NCBI GenBank assembly: GCA_963677245.1
Contig: OY781921.1
Coordinates: forward strand, 4,774,001-4,838,000
Reading direction: 5' to 3'
Source of the DNA: Saccharicrinis sp963677245
Lineage (GTDB): Bacteria > Bacteroidota > Bacteroidia > Bacteroidales > Marinilabiliaceae
DNA length: 64,000 nucleotides
The position numbers and the translations under genes are program-made. Below the pieces are notes generated by a model, which saw only the letters and a program-made list of their open reading frames with translations, was not told where the DNA came from and did no database searches. Below are positions 53,401-63,500 of the stretch, in pieces; within the stretch, counting starts at the first letter, position 1, and each line of letters begins with the position of its first letter.

Positions 53401-56400
53401 GCAAAGTGAATTGGTTGTGCTTAATGATTTAACCATCAATGCAAATTCTTTCTTAGATCACAACGGAAATGATATAACCATTGGTAGGAATATGTGGGTT
53501 GATGAAAATGCAGCACAGGTAGGTACTAATAATTACGGTTATCTATATGATGCATCCCAGCCCAATACAACTACTTTTGATGGATCTGAAGATGCCGAGT
53601 TGTATATAGGACACTCACAAACCAATAGCGGGTACGAATTGTATTTATATAATATGGTGGTGGATAAAGCCACAGGTGCGGAATTAACTTTGATGGGAGA
53701 TCCTGAAAAAGAAGCAGGTAATGTATCCACCTTATACTATGCTCGTTTAGTACAAGTAACAAATGATTTTAGCTTATTAGGAGGTTTGTTTAATCAGGGA
53801 GAGCATTCTGTCAGACTATTTGGTAATGTGGCTATTGCCGGAGATGCTCAGCTTGGTGTTTACGAACCGGGCGTAACCCAAACAAATGCCTGCTTTGTAT
53901 TCAGGGGAGATGGTTTAGCTGTGGATACTGAAGAAGGTGCTGTTATTGGTAATTTTAAAATGGATGTAGATGATGCAGCCAATGATGAAATTTCCTTTAC
54001 TAGTGATGTAAAAATCATAAGAATGGGTTACGTAGATGGAAAAATTGATTTGGGTAGCTATAAGCTGACTATTGACTATCTGCATGGAGGATACTCAACA
54101 AGTAATTATACTGATAATGATGCAAATGAAGTTTTTTATACTGGAGGTATTGTTTCTGATGGTGGACTTTCATTGTTGATTGATGGTAATGGAACTTACG
54201 TATTTCCTGTTGGTGTAAGTGGTAAATATACGCCGGTTCAAATGGTATTAGATAATTTTTCAGATGAGGGATATGTAACCATTAATCCGGTTGATGGTGA
54301 ACTAATGACTACCGATCAGGGAGGTGGTGATTTATTGGATTATTATTGGAGAGTTAGACAGAGTGATTTTGAAACACTTCCTAATGTTAGTTTTGTTTTT
54401 GAATATGAAGATGCAGATGTTGTAGGAAATGAATCGAATTATTATCCTGGAAGAGTTTTAGGCGTAAATCCATATACTCGTTCATATATCAATGATAAAA
54501 ACAGGGTAGATGATAGTAATAATCAAATCACCTATGACAACGGAAGTGGAGGAACTATTGAATTGGTTACAGCAAATTATACAGCGGGTAAAGTAAATCG
54601 ATTTACCGGAGATGTGCAGGTGTTTTATTCAAGAGATAATACGCGTCAGGCTAACTGGAGAGATAATAATACCTGGACTAGAAGCGATCGTCTAGATGAT
54701 ATCGATAATAATGGTCAGGTTGATGATTATGAGTACCATGATAGCCGACAACCAGGGGTAAATGATTATCCTCAGGAAGGAGATATTGCAGTTATTGGTT
54801 GGGTACCATGGGGAAATACAACCAGTAGTGGTAACGAAGGTGAACCTCATGGTATTTGGATTGATAATACCACAGAGAATTGTGCAGAGGTAATTTTTAC
54901 CCAAATGGAAGATGTCAGCGGAAATCCTACACCTAGAGTTTATCGTTCTAATTTCCAGTTCCGCCCATGCTTATGTATTAATAATAATGGTTCTTTATCT
55001 ACCGATTTAATGAGTGGAGAGGGAATGATATGGGCGCGTTATAGTGATCCTGACTTCTCATTAATTGATATGGGAGAGTTTGCAGCCGAAGATTCTTCCT
55101 ATATCGCTTATGAGAACTCTACCAACTCAAGAGTTATTTATAATACACCGGATGTGTTTCCAAACTTAATGATTGCCAACGATGGATGGGGAGGTAGTGA
55201 TCGTGATATTACCTTTGAAAAAGATATTGTAACAAATGGTAATCTTGAGATTTTAGGCGATGCTGATTTAGTGTTGGATAATGATGCTGATGGTGATTTA
55301 ACTATTGGAGGAAATCTTTTATTCTTCGAAATCCCAAATCCGGTTGAGGGTTCTCCTAGTGGAGGAGGTGCAGAATTGGTTTTCCCGAATGATGGAACAG
55401 AAAGAATCGTTACTGTTGGTGGAGATATTCAATTATATAATGCAGGAAACCAGATTTATGTTAATAGTGCAGATGGAACAGCTTTAGATCATGAGCTTCA
55501 TGTTTCAGGTTATATTCATCAAACAGATACTGGAAACGGATTAAATCTATGTGATGGGGTAAGCAATGATAGGGTAACGCTATATCTCGAAGGCGATACT
55601 AATAGTACAATAGATATTACAGCGGGAAGCAACCCTGATTTATACAGACTTATTGTTGACAAAGGCAGCGATAATAGTACGACAGTTTCTATGAATTGTG
55701 ATTTTGCCTTACAAGGAGCAACATCAGGAGTGGGAGTCGATAAGGCTCTTGAAATTCAAAATGGTACTTTAATTTTAAATAATATAGATATTGATATTGA
55801 TTTAACAACTGGAGATGATTTTTTTGAGATTCCGTCAACCGGTGCATTGGAGGTAATGCAAGGAACAGTTAATACCAGTGGTAATTCAGGAATTTATTTA
55901 GATGGATTGTTGAAAGTTTCTGGAGGAGCTGTTGATATGAGTGATGGAGATAATCCTATTGAATACTCAGCGTCAGGAAATGCACAGATTGAAGTAACTT
56001 CAGGAATATTAACTGTTGGCTCGCAAATCAGAAGATCATTAACCACAGACGAAGGAATTTTAAGCTATACACAATCAGGAGGAACTGTTGTCGTTGGTCA
56101 ATACAGTGCGCCGGAAAGTGATCGTGGTGTTTTTGAAATATTAGGCAGCGATAGTTATTTTGGATTTACAGGAGGAACTTTACAAATTGCAAATGGCCAG
56201 AGTAATGCAACAATCGCTTCTGTTTATTTAAATCCGGAAACCAGTAATGTAGGAGATGGAACTGTTTTAACATTTGATCCGGTTCAAACATCAGGCATTA
56301 ATGAAATTGGAATTTATTCAACGGTTGCGCTAAAAAATATCTTATTAAAAGATGATGCTAACCTAGAGGTAAAACAATGGACTGTTCCTTTAACGGTTGA

Positions 56401-59400
56401 AGAAAACTTTGAGATTGAAAGCAATGCTGCATTCAATGCCAATGGTCAGGATTTAGAAGTGGGTGGAGACTTTACCATAAATGGAACTTTTACACATGGA
56501 AATAATACAACAATATTCACTGGAGATGCAGATCAGCTGATTACAGGAAACGTAACTTTCTATAATGTAACAAAAAATGGATCGGCAGGATTAACTTTAC
56601 ATACTGGTGATTCGGAAATTGATATTGAAAATGTATTAGACTTTCAGGGAGGAACACTTACTGACAATAGTAATAATTTAAATATTCAGGGGTATTGTTC
56701 ATTTGCCGGAACACACGTATATGGTGGTTCAGGAAAAGGAATTGTACTAAATGGTTCTTCTAATCAGCAGTTTTCAGGAGGAGGTACGCTTGGAATGCTT
56801 ACCATAAATAACTTAGCGGGTGTTGACGTACCATTAGGAAATGAATTTACCATCAATAATAAATTACGTTTAGAGGGAGGTATTTTTAATATCGATAAAA
56901 ACTTATTATTACTGACTGAAGATTGTATTGTTGAACATGGGAATGATGATTTCTCAAGTACCAATATGGTTCAAACCAACATTTCATTTACAGATAATGG
57001 AGTTCAAAAAATATTCCCAGTAGTTGACAGAGATTCAGATCCGGTATATGATTTTACCTATCCAATGGGATCGGGAGGAAAGTATACCCCTGTAACTGTT
57101 GCCATTACTAATAATGATGATAATGCTGGTAGCTTAACTGTTAAGCCTGCTAACGAATATCACCCAAGTGTTGAAGATCCAAACAATGTATTGCAATATC
57201 ACTGGGAGTTAAGAGCTTCAGGTGTAGAGGATTTTGAAGCAGAGTTACGATTGAAATATGAACCAACAGATGTCTATGTAGAAGCGCCTAATGATATTTC
57301 AGATTATTATACAGCTCGTTTATTATCTGACGGTACTGGAAATTGGAATAAATTTTCGGGAGAGGATGTGATAGATGAGTCTTCTAATGAATTGGTTTTT
57401 GACTTTTTAGGTACAAATGATGCTGGAATTAGTGGAGCGTATACAGCTGGATTAAATGCCGCTATACCGGATCAGGTTCCGGGGTATATCACCATTTCTG
57501 ATGGAGATTGGACTAATGAAAATATCTGGGATACTTATCCGGTTTCCGGAGGAACGGTGCCGGCAGGAGGTCCACGTGGTTCATTGGTATATATTTCACA
57601 TGATGTAAATGTGCCATCTAACTTTTTATCGGTTTATAGAACATCGATTAACGAAGGAGGTACTTTAAATATAGGTTCTACTTTTGGTCACCGAATTGGT
57701 GAGTTGAGCGGAACAGGAACAATGGTGTTGGCAGATCAGGGAAGTTTACCTGCAGGAGTTTATGACGACTTCTTCTCTGTGACAGGAGGAACATTAACTT
57801 TTGAAGGAACAACAGATTTTGACTTTTTAAGTGATATTAATAGTGTGAATAACCTTGTTCTAAGTGGATCAGGAGAAAGAAGATTCCCTAATATTGACAT
57901 TACCGTGTTGAATGATCTAACGATTGACGGAGTTGATGCTATTAATGAATATGATCGTAATTTAACATTAAAAGGAGATTTAATCTTCTCCGCAGGAACT
58001 TACGACGCAGGAACAGGATCATCAACGGTTACTTTTTCTGGAACAGAACAACAGGAAATTAGTGGCGTGGCTGGTTTTAGCGGATCTAATGCCTTTTATA
58101 ATGTAGCAGTGAGTAATGCCTCCGGTTTATTGCTAAGCTCAGATGTTGATGTAAGCAATCAGGTTAATCTGAGCAATGGATATATTGATAATACTTCAGG
58201 TTCTGTGTTCAGAATTTCAAATAATAATGCAGAAGCATTTACGCTTGGAGCTTCAGGTAAATATGTTACAGGTCCTTTACAAAAGCTAATAAATAATGGA
58301 GGACAATTTGTATTTCCTGTAGGTGCATCTGATCGAGATGGAGAAATTACAGTATTTAATACTTCGTCTGGAGCAGCAGCGTACTGGGAAGTTGAATATT
58401 ATAACAATAGCCCTTCTAATGAAGGTTACGATGTAAGCAGTTTTACTGGAGATATAGAATATGTAAGTCATAATGAGTATTGGCGTATAGAAGCTCCTGC
58501 ATCAGGAAATACAGCTCAATTAACAATGAGTTGGGATGCATCAAGTGGCGTAACTGCTGATAATACTTTAAGGGTTGTAAACTGGACTGATTTAGCTACG
58601 GATGCCTGGAGTGAGCTATCTACAACCAATCGCACAGGAACCAACACTAGTGGAACTATTGACCTTTCTTCTTCATTGAGTTTTGGATTTGATGGAAGTA
58701 ATAATAATTGTTACTTGACTTTTGGTACGATTTCTATACCAGCCTTTACATGGTTAGGTACATCCAGTGATTGGTATGATAATTCTAATTGGTCGGGAGG
58801 ATCTATGCCAACAGGAGCTTCTGATATTACCATTAACACTTCGGCTAATGATCCGATTATTGATCCAGCTAACGAAACCGGATTGGCACAGGTGAATGAT
58901 CTTACAATTTCAGCAGGAGCATCACTTACGCTGTTACCAGGAGCTAAGTTTACAGTTGCCGGAGATTTGGTAACTAATGATGGATTGATTATTCAAAATA
59001 CAGTTGATAACCCTGCATCCATTATTACATCTGGAACAATAACCGGAGAAACGCGAATTCAATGGAGCGGTTTTACTGAAATGAATTGGTGGCATATTGG
59101 GCATGGTGTATTAGGTGTTAGAGAAAGTGAGTATGATAATTCAATTGGAGAAGATACTTATGCCTTAAATAGATATACAACATCTTGGGAGAGAGTAGGC
59201 GGAATTAATGAAGTTTACAGTGATTCTTATCCATTTGATGACGAATTAGAAGGCTATTCTTTATTGTTTAGAGATGCAGGAGAAACGCTTGTGTATTCTG
59301 GAGTTTTAAATGGTGCTGAATCTTATTCAAAAAGTAATTTAACTGGTCAATGGCATCATTATGCAAATCCATACCCATCTTATTTAGATGTGGAAGCAAT

Positions 59401-60322
59401 TGGGTTTGATATGGATAATTTTATGCGAACAATTTATACGGATGCACATGATGATATGGTTATGACTTATAATGTGGAGACTAACATTGGGGTAAATGGA
59501 GGAACGAGATACATTGCACCAGGACAGGCATTTTGGATTAGGAATTACGTTTATTCAGATTTTTCTATAGCGCGTTCTTCCAGAGTTCATACATCTGGAA
59601 GTTTAAAGAGCAGTGCTGTTGAGGATGAGAATATCTTTCGTATGGAGTTAAAGAGCAGTGTGGCGACAGATGAAGCAGTTGTATTATTTGGCGACAGAGG
59701 GTCTGATGAGAAAACACGATTAGATTCAGAAAAAATGATGAACAGTGGAGATGTAGCTAATTTATATAGTCTGAAGTCTGAAGAAGAAGTGGCCGTAAAC
59801 TTTTTGCCAGAACTATTAACAGAACAAAAGGTTGTTCCAATTGGATTTAAGGTGTCAGCTAAAGGTATGGAAGAATTTACTTTTAAAGCCAGTAATATAA
59901 ATAGCTTTTATCCACAAACTTCAGTTTATTTGGTAGATAAGTTGGAAGGTCATACTATTGATTTAAGAGAAACTCCGGTTTATTCCTTTACACCTGAGTC
60001 AACAAATAGTAATGATAGATTTGAGCTAAGGTTTGAGCAAATCACTACAGATCTTGAAAATGAAACAAATTTGCAGGATTCAGAAAATAAGGTTGTGATT
60101 TATGTTGTAGATCAGGTAGCACATATTAAACTAGATGAATCCATATTTAATGAGAATCTCAGAATGGTTAAGGTTTATAACATGGCAGGGCAATTAATAA
60201 AACAGCAAGAATTGAACGCATTAGAAACACAGATAGAATTACCATCTATTAATAACATGTTTATTATCAAAGTTCAAATAGGAGACAAAGTTTATCAGAA
60301 GAAAACGGTACCTATAATGTAA
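50483..60322 (+). CDS. giant T9SS-secreted surface protein with N-terminal LamG-like domain (3279 aa)
   Basis: Signal peptide 1-20 (ends VVWSQ). Residues about 25-270 form a LamG/concanavalin-like domain (NILWLDASSLGLSNGSNVAT, WGDISGNGYDAEQS, VEFDGTSQFMWLP, SPTLGRRSGSTYGDLLLAEL) and then a linker. From residue 432 (YYTLASGNWNDPDIWTLDP) the protein is collinear with giant protein 1: further GxWxxxxxW module starts at about 1379, 2335 and 2754, and a T9SS type A signal at about 3201-3279 (VKVYNMAGQLIKQQEL). The offset to protein 1 grows from about 410 to 525 residues, so the pair differ by an N-terminal domain and internal insertions. Probable adhesin or glycan-binding surface protein. Confidence 0.9.
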   Translation: MEKRNFLLAFCMLISIVVWSQDGPGGIGNGTGSDGQPRNILWLDASSLGLSNGSNVATWGDISGNGYDAEQSTGGNQPVYVSSFAGINNQPLVEFDGTSQFMWLPTEITTTENGIVGDDFACIMVAGRSTTDSEWFMGGNGDGPYGGNLHVGWRDGNTWAFGFWGNDVNGDPSPTPAANTLQITYMDLNRSASPARRLYQDGVSVNTGTSTSTLSAWESPTLGRRSGSTYGDLLLAELIFYKGELNHAHRVIIDNYLAEKYALTISNDFYNNSAYQTDLTGIGQIQSQSYTSSNSSGFYIIDNGGLSDGEFVFFAHDGTTNEASVSELPSGVEERWARDWYIESTTGFDVKLVFDLPEAIGGDYPKEISNYRLLYKANAGDASYQVVSTVTAEYDDNDQVVFPITSADLANGYYTLGTINSTDSPVEGLPGITYYTLASGNWNDPDIWTLDPSGALPNNPSSLYPSLESDNVVVKNGKTVTVNVDNLSCAGLKVEGRLDLASTSGHSFDVIQGSGRILMQDDNFPSGDASHFITEGQGEGTVEFNGGDFTLSSAREFFDVELNLNTSSNTLTILNDLEVNGNLTLVQGGLKLNNDVSSTILNLTVDGNVDVQANSNISVGTGNTIGSYSIGGTMPASGEYHNIYHQFSVGGNFTNNGTVRLTNLDAPTYDQFAGNGAVTLRFTGASDNTFYCYNTTDLYNLVIEKGTDRTYVLEVYSDAVSDFRLFGANNYGRNTSSPFSAENPEVRKALWVYQGTLKLTGNVYIPSLSEGAVGGGNGDYAIGYNAKLWIAGADVKVYSTAYDADDIPGFTTSDTNTAVGVSTSGSNCALSLYGEFQIDNGLFDTDNSYGFVFWDSSNPTAKINGGQVNVEKLYQSGSGTATYKQTGGKLTITSVGDFDLSNTNAVFHMSGGEIEMQAGDFYVGSQEGNYKVTGGTLTINQNGGSTPEVNTTAPLYNVAIERLNTGGTTTLDLQSELVVLNDLTINANSFLDHNGNDITIGRNMWVDENAAQVGTNNYGYLYDASQPNTTTFDGSEDAELYIGHSQTNSGYELYLYNMVVDKATGAELTLMGDPEKEAGNVSTLYYARLVQVTNDFSLLGGLFNQGEHSVRLFGNVAIAGDAQLGVYEPGVTQTNACFVFRGDGLAVDTEEGAVIGNFKMDVDDAANDEISFTSDVKIIRMGYVDGKIDLGSYKLTIDYLHGGYSTSNYTDNDANEVFYTGGIVSDGGLSLLIDGNGTYVFPVGVSGKYTPVQMVLDNFSDEGYVTINPVDGELMTTDQGGGDLLDYYWRVRQSDFETLPNVSFVFEYEDADVVGNESNYYPGRVLGVNPYTRSYINDKNRVDDSNNQITYDNGSGGTIELVTANYTAGKVNRFTGDVQVFYSRDNTRQANWRDNNTWTRSDRLDDIDNNGQVDDYEYHDSRQPGVNDYPQEGDIAVIGWVPWGNTTSSGNEGEPHGIWIDNTTENCAEVIFTQMEDVSGNPTPRVYRSNFQFRPCLCINNNGSLSTDLMSGEGMIWARYSDPDFSLIDMGEFAAEDSSYIAYENSTNSRVIYNTPDVFPNLMIANDGWGGSDRDITFEKDIVTNGNLEILGDADLVLDNDADGDLTIGGNLLFFEIPNPVEGSPSGGGAELVFPNDGTERIVTVGGDIQLYNAGNQIYVNSADGTALDHELHVSGYIHQTDTGNGLNLCDGVSNDRVTLYLEGDTNSTIDITAGSNPDLYRLIVDKGSDNSTTVSMNCDFALQGATSGVGVDKALEIQNGTLILNNIDIDIDLTTGDDFFEIPSTGALEVMQGTVNTSGNSGIYLDGLLKVSGGAVDMSDGDNPIEYSASGNAQIEVTSGILTVGSQIRRSLTTDEGILSYTQSGGTVVVGQYSAPESDRGVFEILGSDSYFGFTGGTLQIANGQSNATIASVYLNPETSNVGDGTVLTFDPVQTSGINEIGIYSTVALKNILLKDDANLEVKQWTVPLTVEENFEIESNAAFNANGQDLEVGGDFTINGTFTHGNNTTIFTGDADQLITGNVTFYNVTKNGSAGLTLHTGDSEIDIENVLDFQGGTLTDNSNNLNIQGYCSFAGTHVYGGSGKGIVLNGSSNQQFSGGGTLGMLTINNLAGVDVPLGNEFTINNKLRLEGGIFNIDKNLLLLTEDCIVEHGNDDFSSTNMVQTNISFTDNGVQKIFPVVDRDSDPVYDFTYPMGSGGKYTPVTVAITNNDDNAGSLTVKPANEYHPSVEDPNNVLQYHWELRASGVEDFEAELRLKYEPTDVYVEAPNDISDYYTARLLSDGTGNWNKFSGEDVIDESSNELVFDFLGTNDAGISGAYTAGLNAAIPDQVPGYITISDGDWTNENIWDTYPVSGGTVPAGGPRGSLVYISHDVNVPSNFLSVYRTSINEGGTLNIGSTFGHRIGELSGTGTMVLADQGSLPAGVYDDFFSVTGGTLTFEGTTDFDFLSDINSVNNLVLSGSGERRFPNIDITVLNDLTIDGVDAINEYDRNLTLKGDLIFSAGTYDAGTGSSTVTFSGTEQQEISGVAGFSGSNAFYNVAVSNASGLLLSSDVDVSNQVNLSNGYIDNTSGSVFRISNNNAEAFTLGASGKYVTGPLQKLINNGGQFVFPVGASDRDGEITVFNTSSGAAAYWEVEYYNNSPSNEGYDVSSFTGDIEYVSHNEYWRIEAPASGNTAQLTMSWDASSGVTADNTLRVVNWTDLATDAWSELSTTNRTGTNTSGTIDLSSSLSFGFDGSNNNCYLTFGTISIPAFTWLGTSSDWYDNSNWSGGSMPTGASDITINTSANDPIIDPANETGLAQVNDLTISAGASLTLLPGAKFTVAGDLVTNDGLIIQNTVDNPASIITSGTITGETRIQWSGFTEMNWWHIGHGVLGVRESEYDNSIGEDTYALNRYTTSWERVGGINEVYSDSYPFDDELEGYSLLFRDAGETLVYSGVLNGAESYSKSNLTGQWHHYANPYPSYLDVEAIGFDMDNFMRTIYTDAHDDMVMTYNVETNIGVNGGTRYIAPGQAFWIRNYVYSDFSIARSSRVHTSGSLKSSAVEDENIFRMELKSSVATDEAVVLFGDRGSDEKTRLDSEKMMNSGDVANLYSLKSEEEVAVNFLPELLTEQKVVPIGFKVSAKGMEEFTFKASNINSFYPQTSVYLVDKLEGHTIDLRETPVYSFTPESTNSNDRFELRFEQITTDLENETNLQDSENKVVIYVVDQVAHIKLDESIFNENLRMVKVYNMAGQLIKQQELNALETQIELPSINNMFIIKVQIGDKVYQKKTVPIM

Positions 60323-60348
60323 ACGAGAACAAAAAATTCAACATATGT

Positions 60349-60380
60349 AATCCGGTAGCTGTAAGTTACCGGATTTTTTT
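60349..60380 (+). terminator. intrinsic terminator of giant gene 2
   Basis: AATCCGGTA (60349-60357), 9-nt loop, TACCGGATT (60367-60375), then a T-run to 60380. Stem core as in the terminator of giant gene 1. Confidence 0.93.
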
Positions 60381-60431
60381 GTTTAAATAATAATTTAATT
60401 CATCATTAAATATTTATAATTCATCTATTTC

Positions 60432-60462
60432 TTGGTATTTTTATTTAACCATTTTAATATTG
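60432..60462 (+). promoter_or_regulatory. possible Bacteroidetes promoter of giant gene 3
   Basis: TTG at 60432-60434, 20-bp spacer, TAATATTG at 60455-60462 (one mismatch to TAnnTTTG). The spacing is that of Bacteroidetes sigma-ABfr promoters. It lies 72 bp before the start codon. Confidence 0.35.
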
Positions 60463-60534
60463 CATCGTAAAAACCTAAATGTGAAAAGGTTTTTCCAATA
60501 ATTTGATATAGAAATAATATACAACCGCAATAAT

Positions 60535-63500
60535 ATGAAAAGAAGGACTACTTTCTTAAGAGTAAAAATTACTGCTCTTTTACTTATTTTTTTCGGGCTT
60601 ATTTATGCTCAAAGCGACGGAGATTATCAATTTACCAATGGTAACGGTGACGGAGACTGGAATAATGCAGCCAACTGGAATGTTTATAATAGTGGCTGGG
60701 GTGCTGCAGTAAACTATCCTGGAGAAGTTGCAGGAGCAGGAACTGTCTATATTAACGATGGTGATCAGATTGCATTAAGTGCAGATATACCGGAAGCAAT
60801 CAGTGCTATTACCTTTAATGATGGATCTGTAAGTGCAACGGATATAACAGTTGGAACATACACACTTACAGTAACGGGTACAATAACATTTGGAAATCCG
60901 GATGCCGATGCCGGAGATCAAAATATATTTGTTACATCAGGTTCCCTTACTTGTGGTGAGATTGTAATGGTAAATACAGGAGTGAATAGTGAGGATACGA
61001 GAATAGATATCGAGGACGGAACACTTATAGTAAACGGGGATATTACCATGGCCAGTGCTGCTAGAAATAATATCCGCTTTGTTGGTGTCGCAACAGGAGA
61101 ACTATATGTTGACGGAGATTTCAATGGAAACGGTTTTACGATGGGAACCGCTTCAACAGTATATTATAATAGTGCAAGTGCACAAACTATTGCTAATACT
61201 AGTTATCGAAATTTGTATTTAACAGGTGGAACAAAGTCTTTACGTGGGAATACCAATGTATATGGAACAATGACTTTAGGAACTGTACTTGATATTTTCA
61301 ACAGGCAGTTTTATTTAGGTAATGCAGCATCCTTGGTTCCGGAAACCACTTTTAGTGAAACTAGTATGATTAATATTTCCAACAATGGATATATCCGTAG
61401 AGATGGTAATGAAACTACAGATTATGAAATGACATACCCGGTAGGTGTTGGAACTGATTATACGCCCATGTCTATCACTTCAATTAGTGGAACAGATGTA
61501 AATGGTAGATTATATATACGATTATATGCATATAGACACCCTTTAATTGTTGGTTCAGATAATGCATTAACAAGGTACTGGGATATTAGCACTACAGGTT
61601 TAACCTTTACATCAGCATCCGGATCATTTAATTATTCAGATAATGATGTATTGGCACCAATAGTTGAGGGAAATTTAACAACGGTTGGTCATTTCGATGG
61701 AAGCACATGGTTGCAGAACGAAGCGACAACAAGTTATAACCATACCACAAACGAAATTAGTTTTAGTAGTGTTTCTCAACTTGAGGGAGAATGGACATTA
61801 GGAGAACCTGCAGGTTGTTTTGATGGATTACCATCAGGTACTTTTTCCGTACAAAATGGTAGTTGGAATTCAGCTTCTACATGGAATACTGGTGTTGTAC
61901 CCGGGCAGGGAGGAAATGAAGATGTTACTGTTTTTCATGTTTTAGGTGATCTGGATGTTGGCTTTACAGTTAATAGTTTAACGATTGAAGAAAACGGAGG
62001 AGTTGATTTTGATAATGATGATGTTGTTATAAATAATGATTTTATAATAAAAGGAATTGCCAATGATGACCATGCAAGTGGGACTATTAATGTAGGAGGT
62101 AATTTAACAATAAATGAAGGCGGAGATTTTAATCTACAGAATAGTATATTAGTTGTTACAGGAAATGTAACTGTAGATGGCATATTGGATGATAGTGATT
62201 CTGATGGTTCTCTTTCTATTGGCGGAGATCTTTTAATTAACACAACCGGAGATTTTAATATTCAAAGGAATATCCTGGATGTAACAGGTGCGACCAATGT
62301 ATTTGGTATACTAAGTGATACAGATGGAAATGGATCTAGTACTTTTAATGGATTACTTACTATTGAAGCAAGTGGTACCTATACCTCCAATCAAAATGAC
62401 TTTGATTTTATTGGGGGAATAGTCAATGAGGGTTCCTTTACTAATTCATCTGAATTTACAGTAAACCAGGATCTGACAACTGCAGGAAGTTCTAATATTC
62501 TTTTTTCAAATGATATATTAATAGCAGACAATGTTATTTTAACAAATGAAAATACTGGAGGCTTAAGTGTTGCGGATCGATTGGATGGATTAGGGGCGAA
62601 TGCATCTTTTGTCAATAAAGGAGTGGTTAACTATTATGATTATCGCAGAGAACCTATGTTAACAGGAATATTAGATTGTTCTTCTTTTTCAAATACATTT
62701 AATTATAGTAGTGGTAACCGTCAGTATATTAAAGCAATAAGTTATTATAATCTTGGATGTGAAAATAATGATGATAAAGAATTGCAGGGGGGCACAACTG
62801 TTTTAAATAATTTATCAACATCAGGAACTGCCGATTTTGAATGTTTGGGAAATGATTTAACTATTTCAGGAAGTGCAATGCACTCTTCTTCTGGTGTATT
62901 TACTACAGGTGCGAATACCGTAACCTATAATGGAACAAGTGACCAGAATGTGGTTAATATATCCTACGATGGTAATCTTATTGTTGAAGGAACTGGAACA
63001 AAATCACTTCAGAATACAATAGCTGTTTCTGGCGATTTAACAGTTCAGGGTACTGCAGTGCTGGACTTAAATGGCCAGCAATTATCACCATCAGGTAGTA
63101 TTACCATCAATAATGGAGCTACCTTACAAGTGGATGAAAATGCTACCTTACAAATTAATGATGGAGTTACACTTACAAATAATGGTATATTCAGTGCAGT
63201 TGGAACCTCAGGTAATCCTGCCACAGTAACAACTTTAGGTAGTGGTGGATATCTTATAAATCAATCAGACGCAACAGCTGAGTTTCATGTTTTATACGGT
63301 GTGTTTGACTATTGTGGGGGGATAACTATTACAGATGGTACGGTTGATGCAACCAATAATTTTAGCTATACCTCCTTTACCAATGGTACAGGAACAGAAT
63401 ATATTGATGTTAGTAATTTAGATCCGATAGGAGGTATGACAAGTATTCAAAGTGCTGTTTTTGAAACTGGTCCAACATATAATGTAAGCAGAACAGCAGG

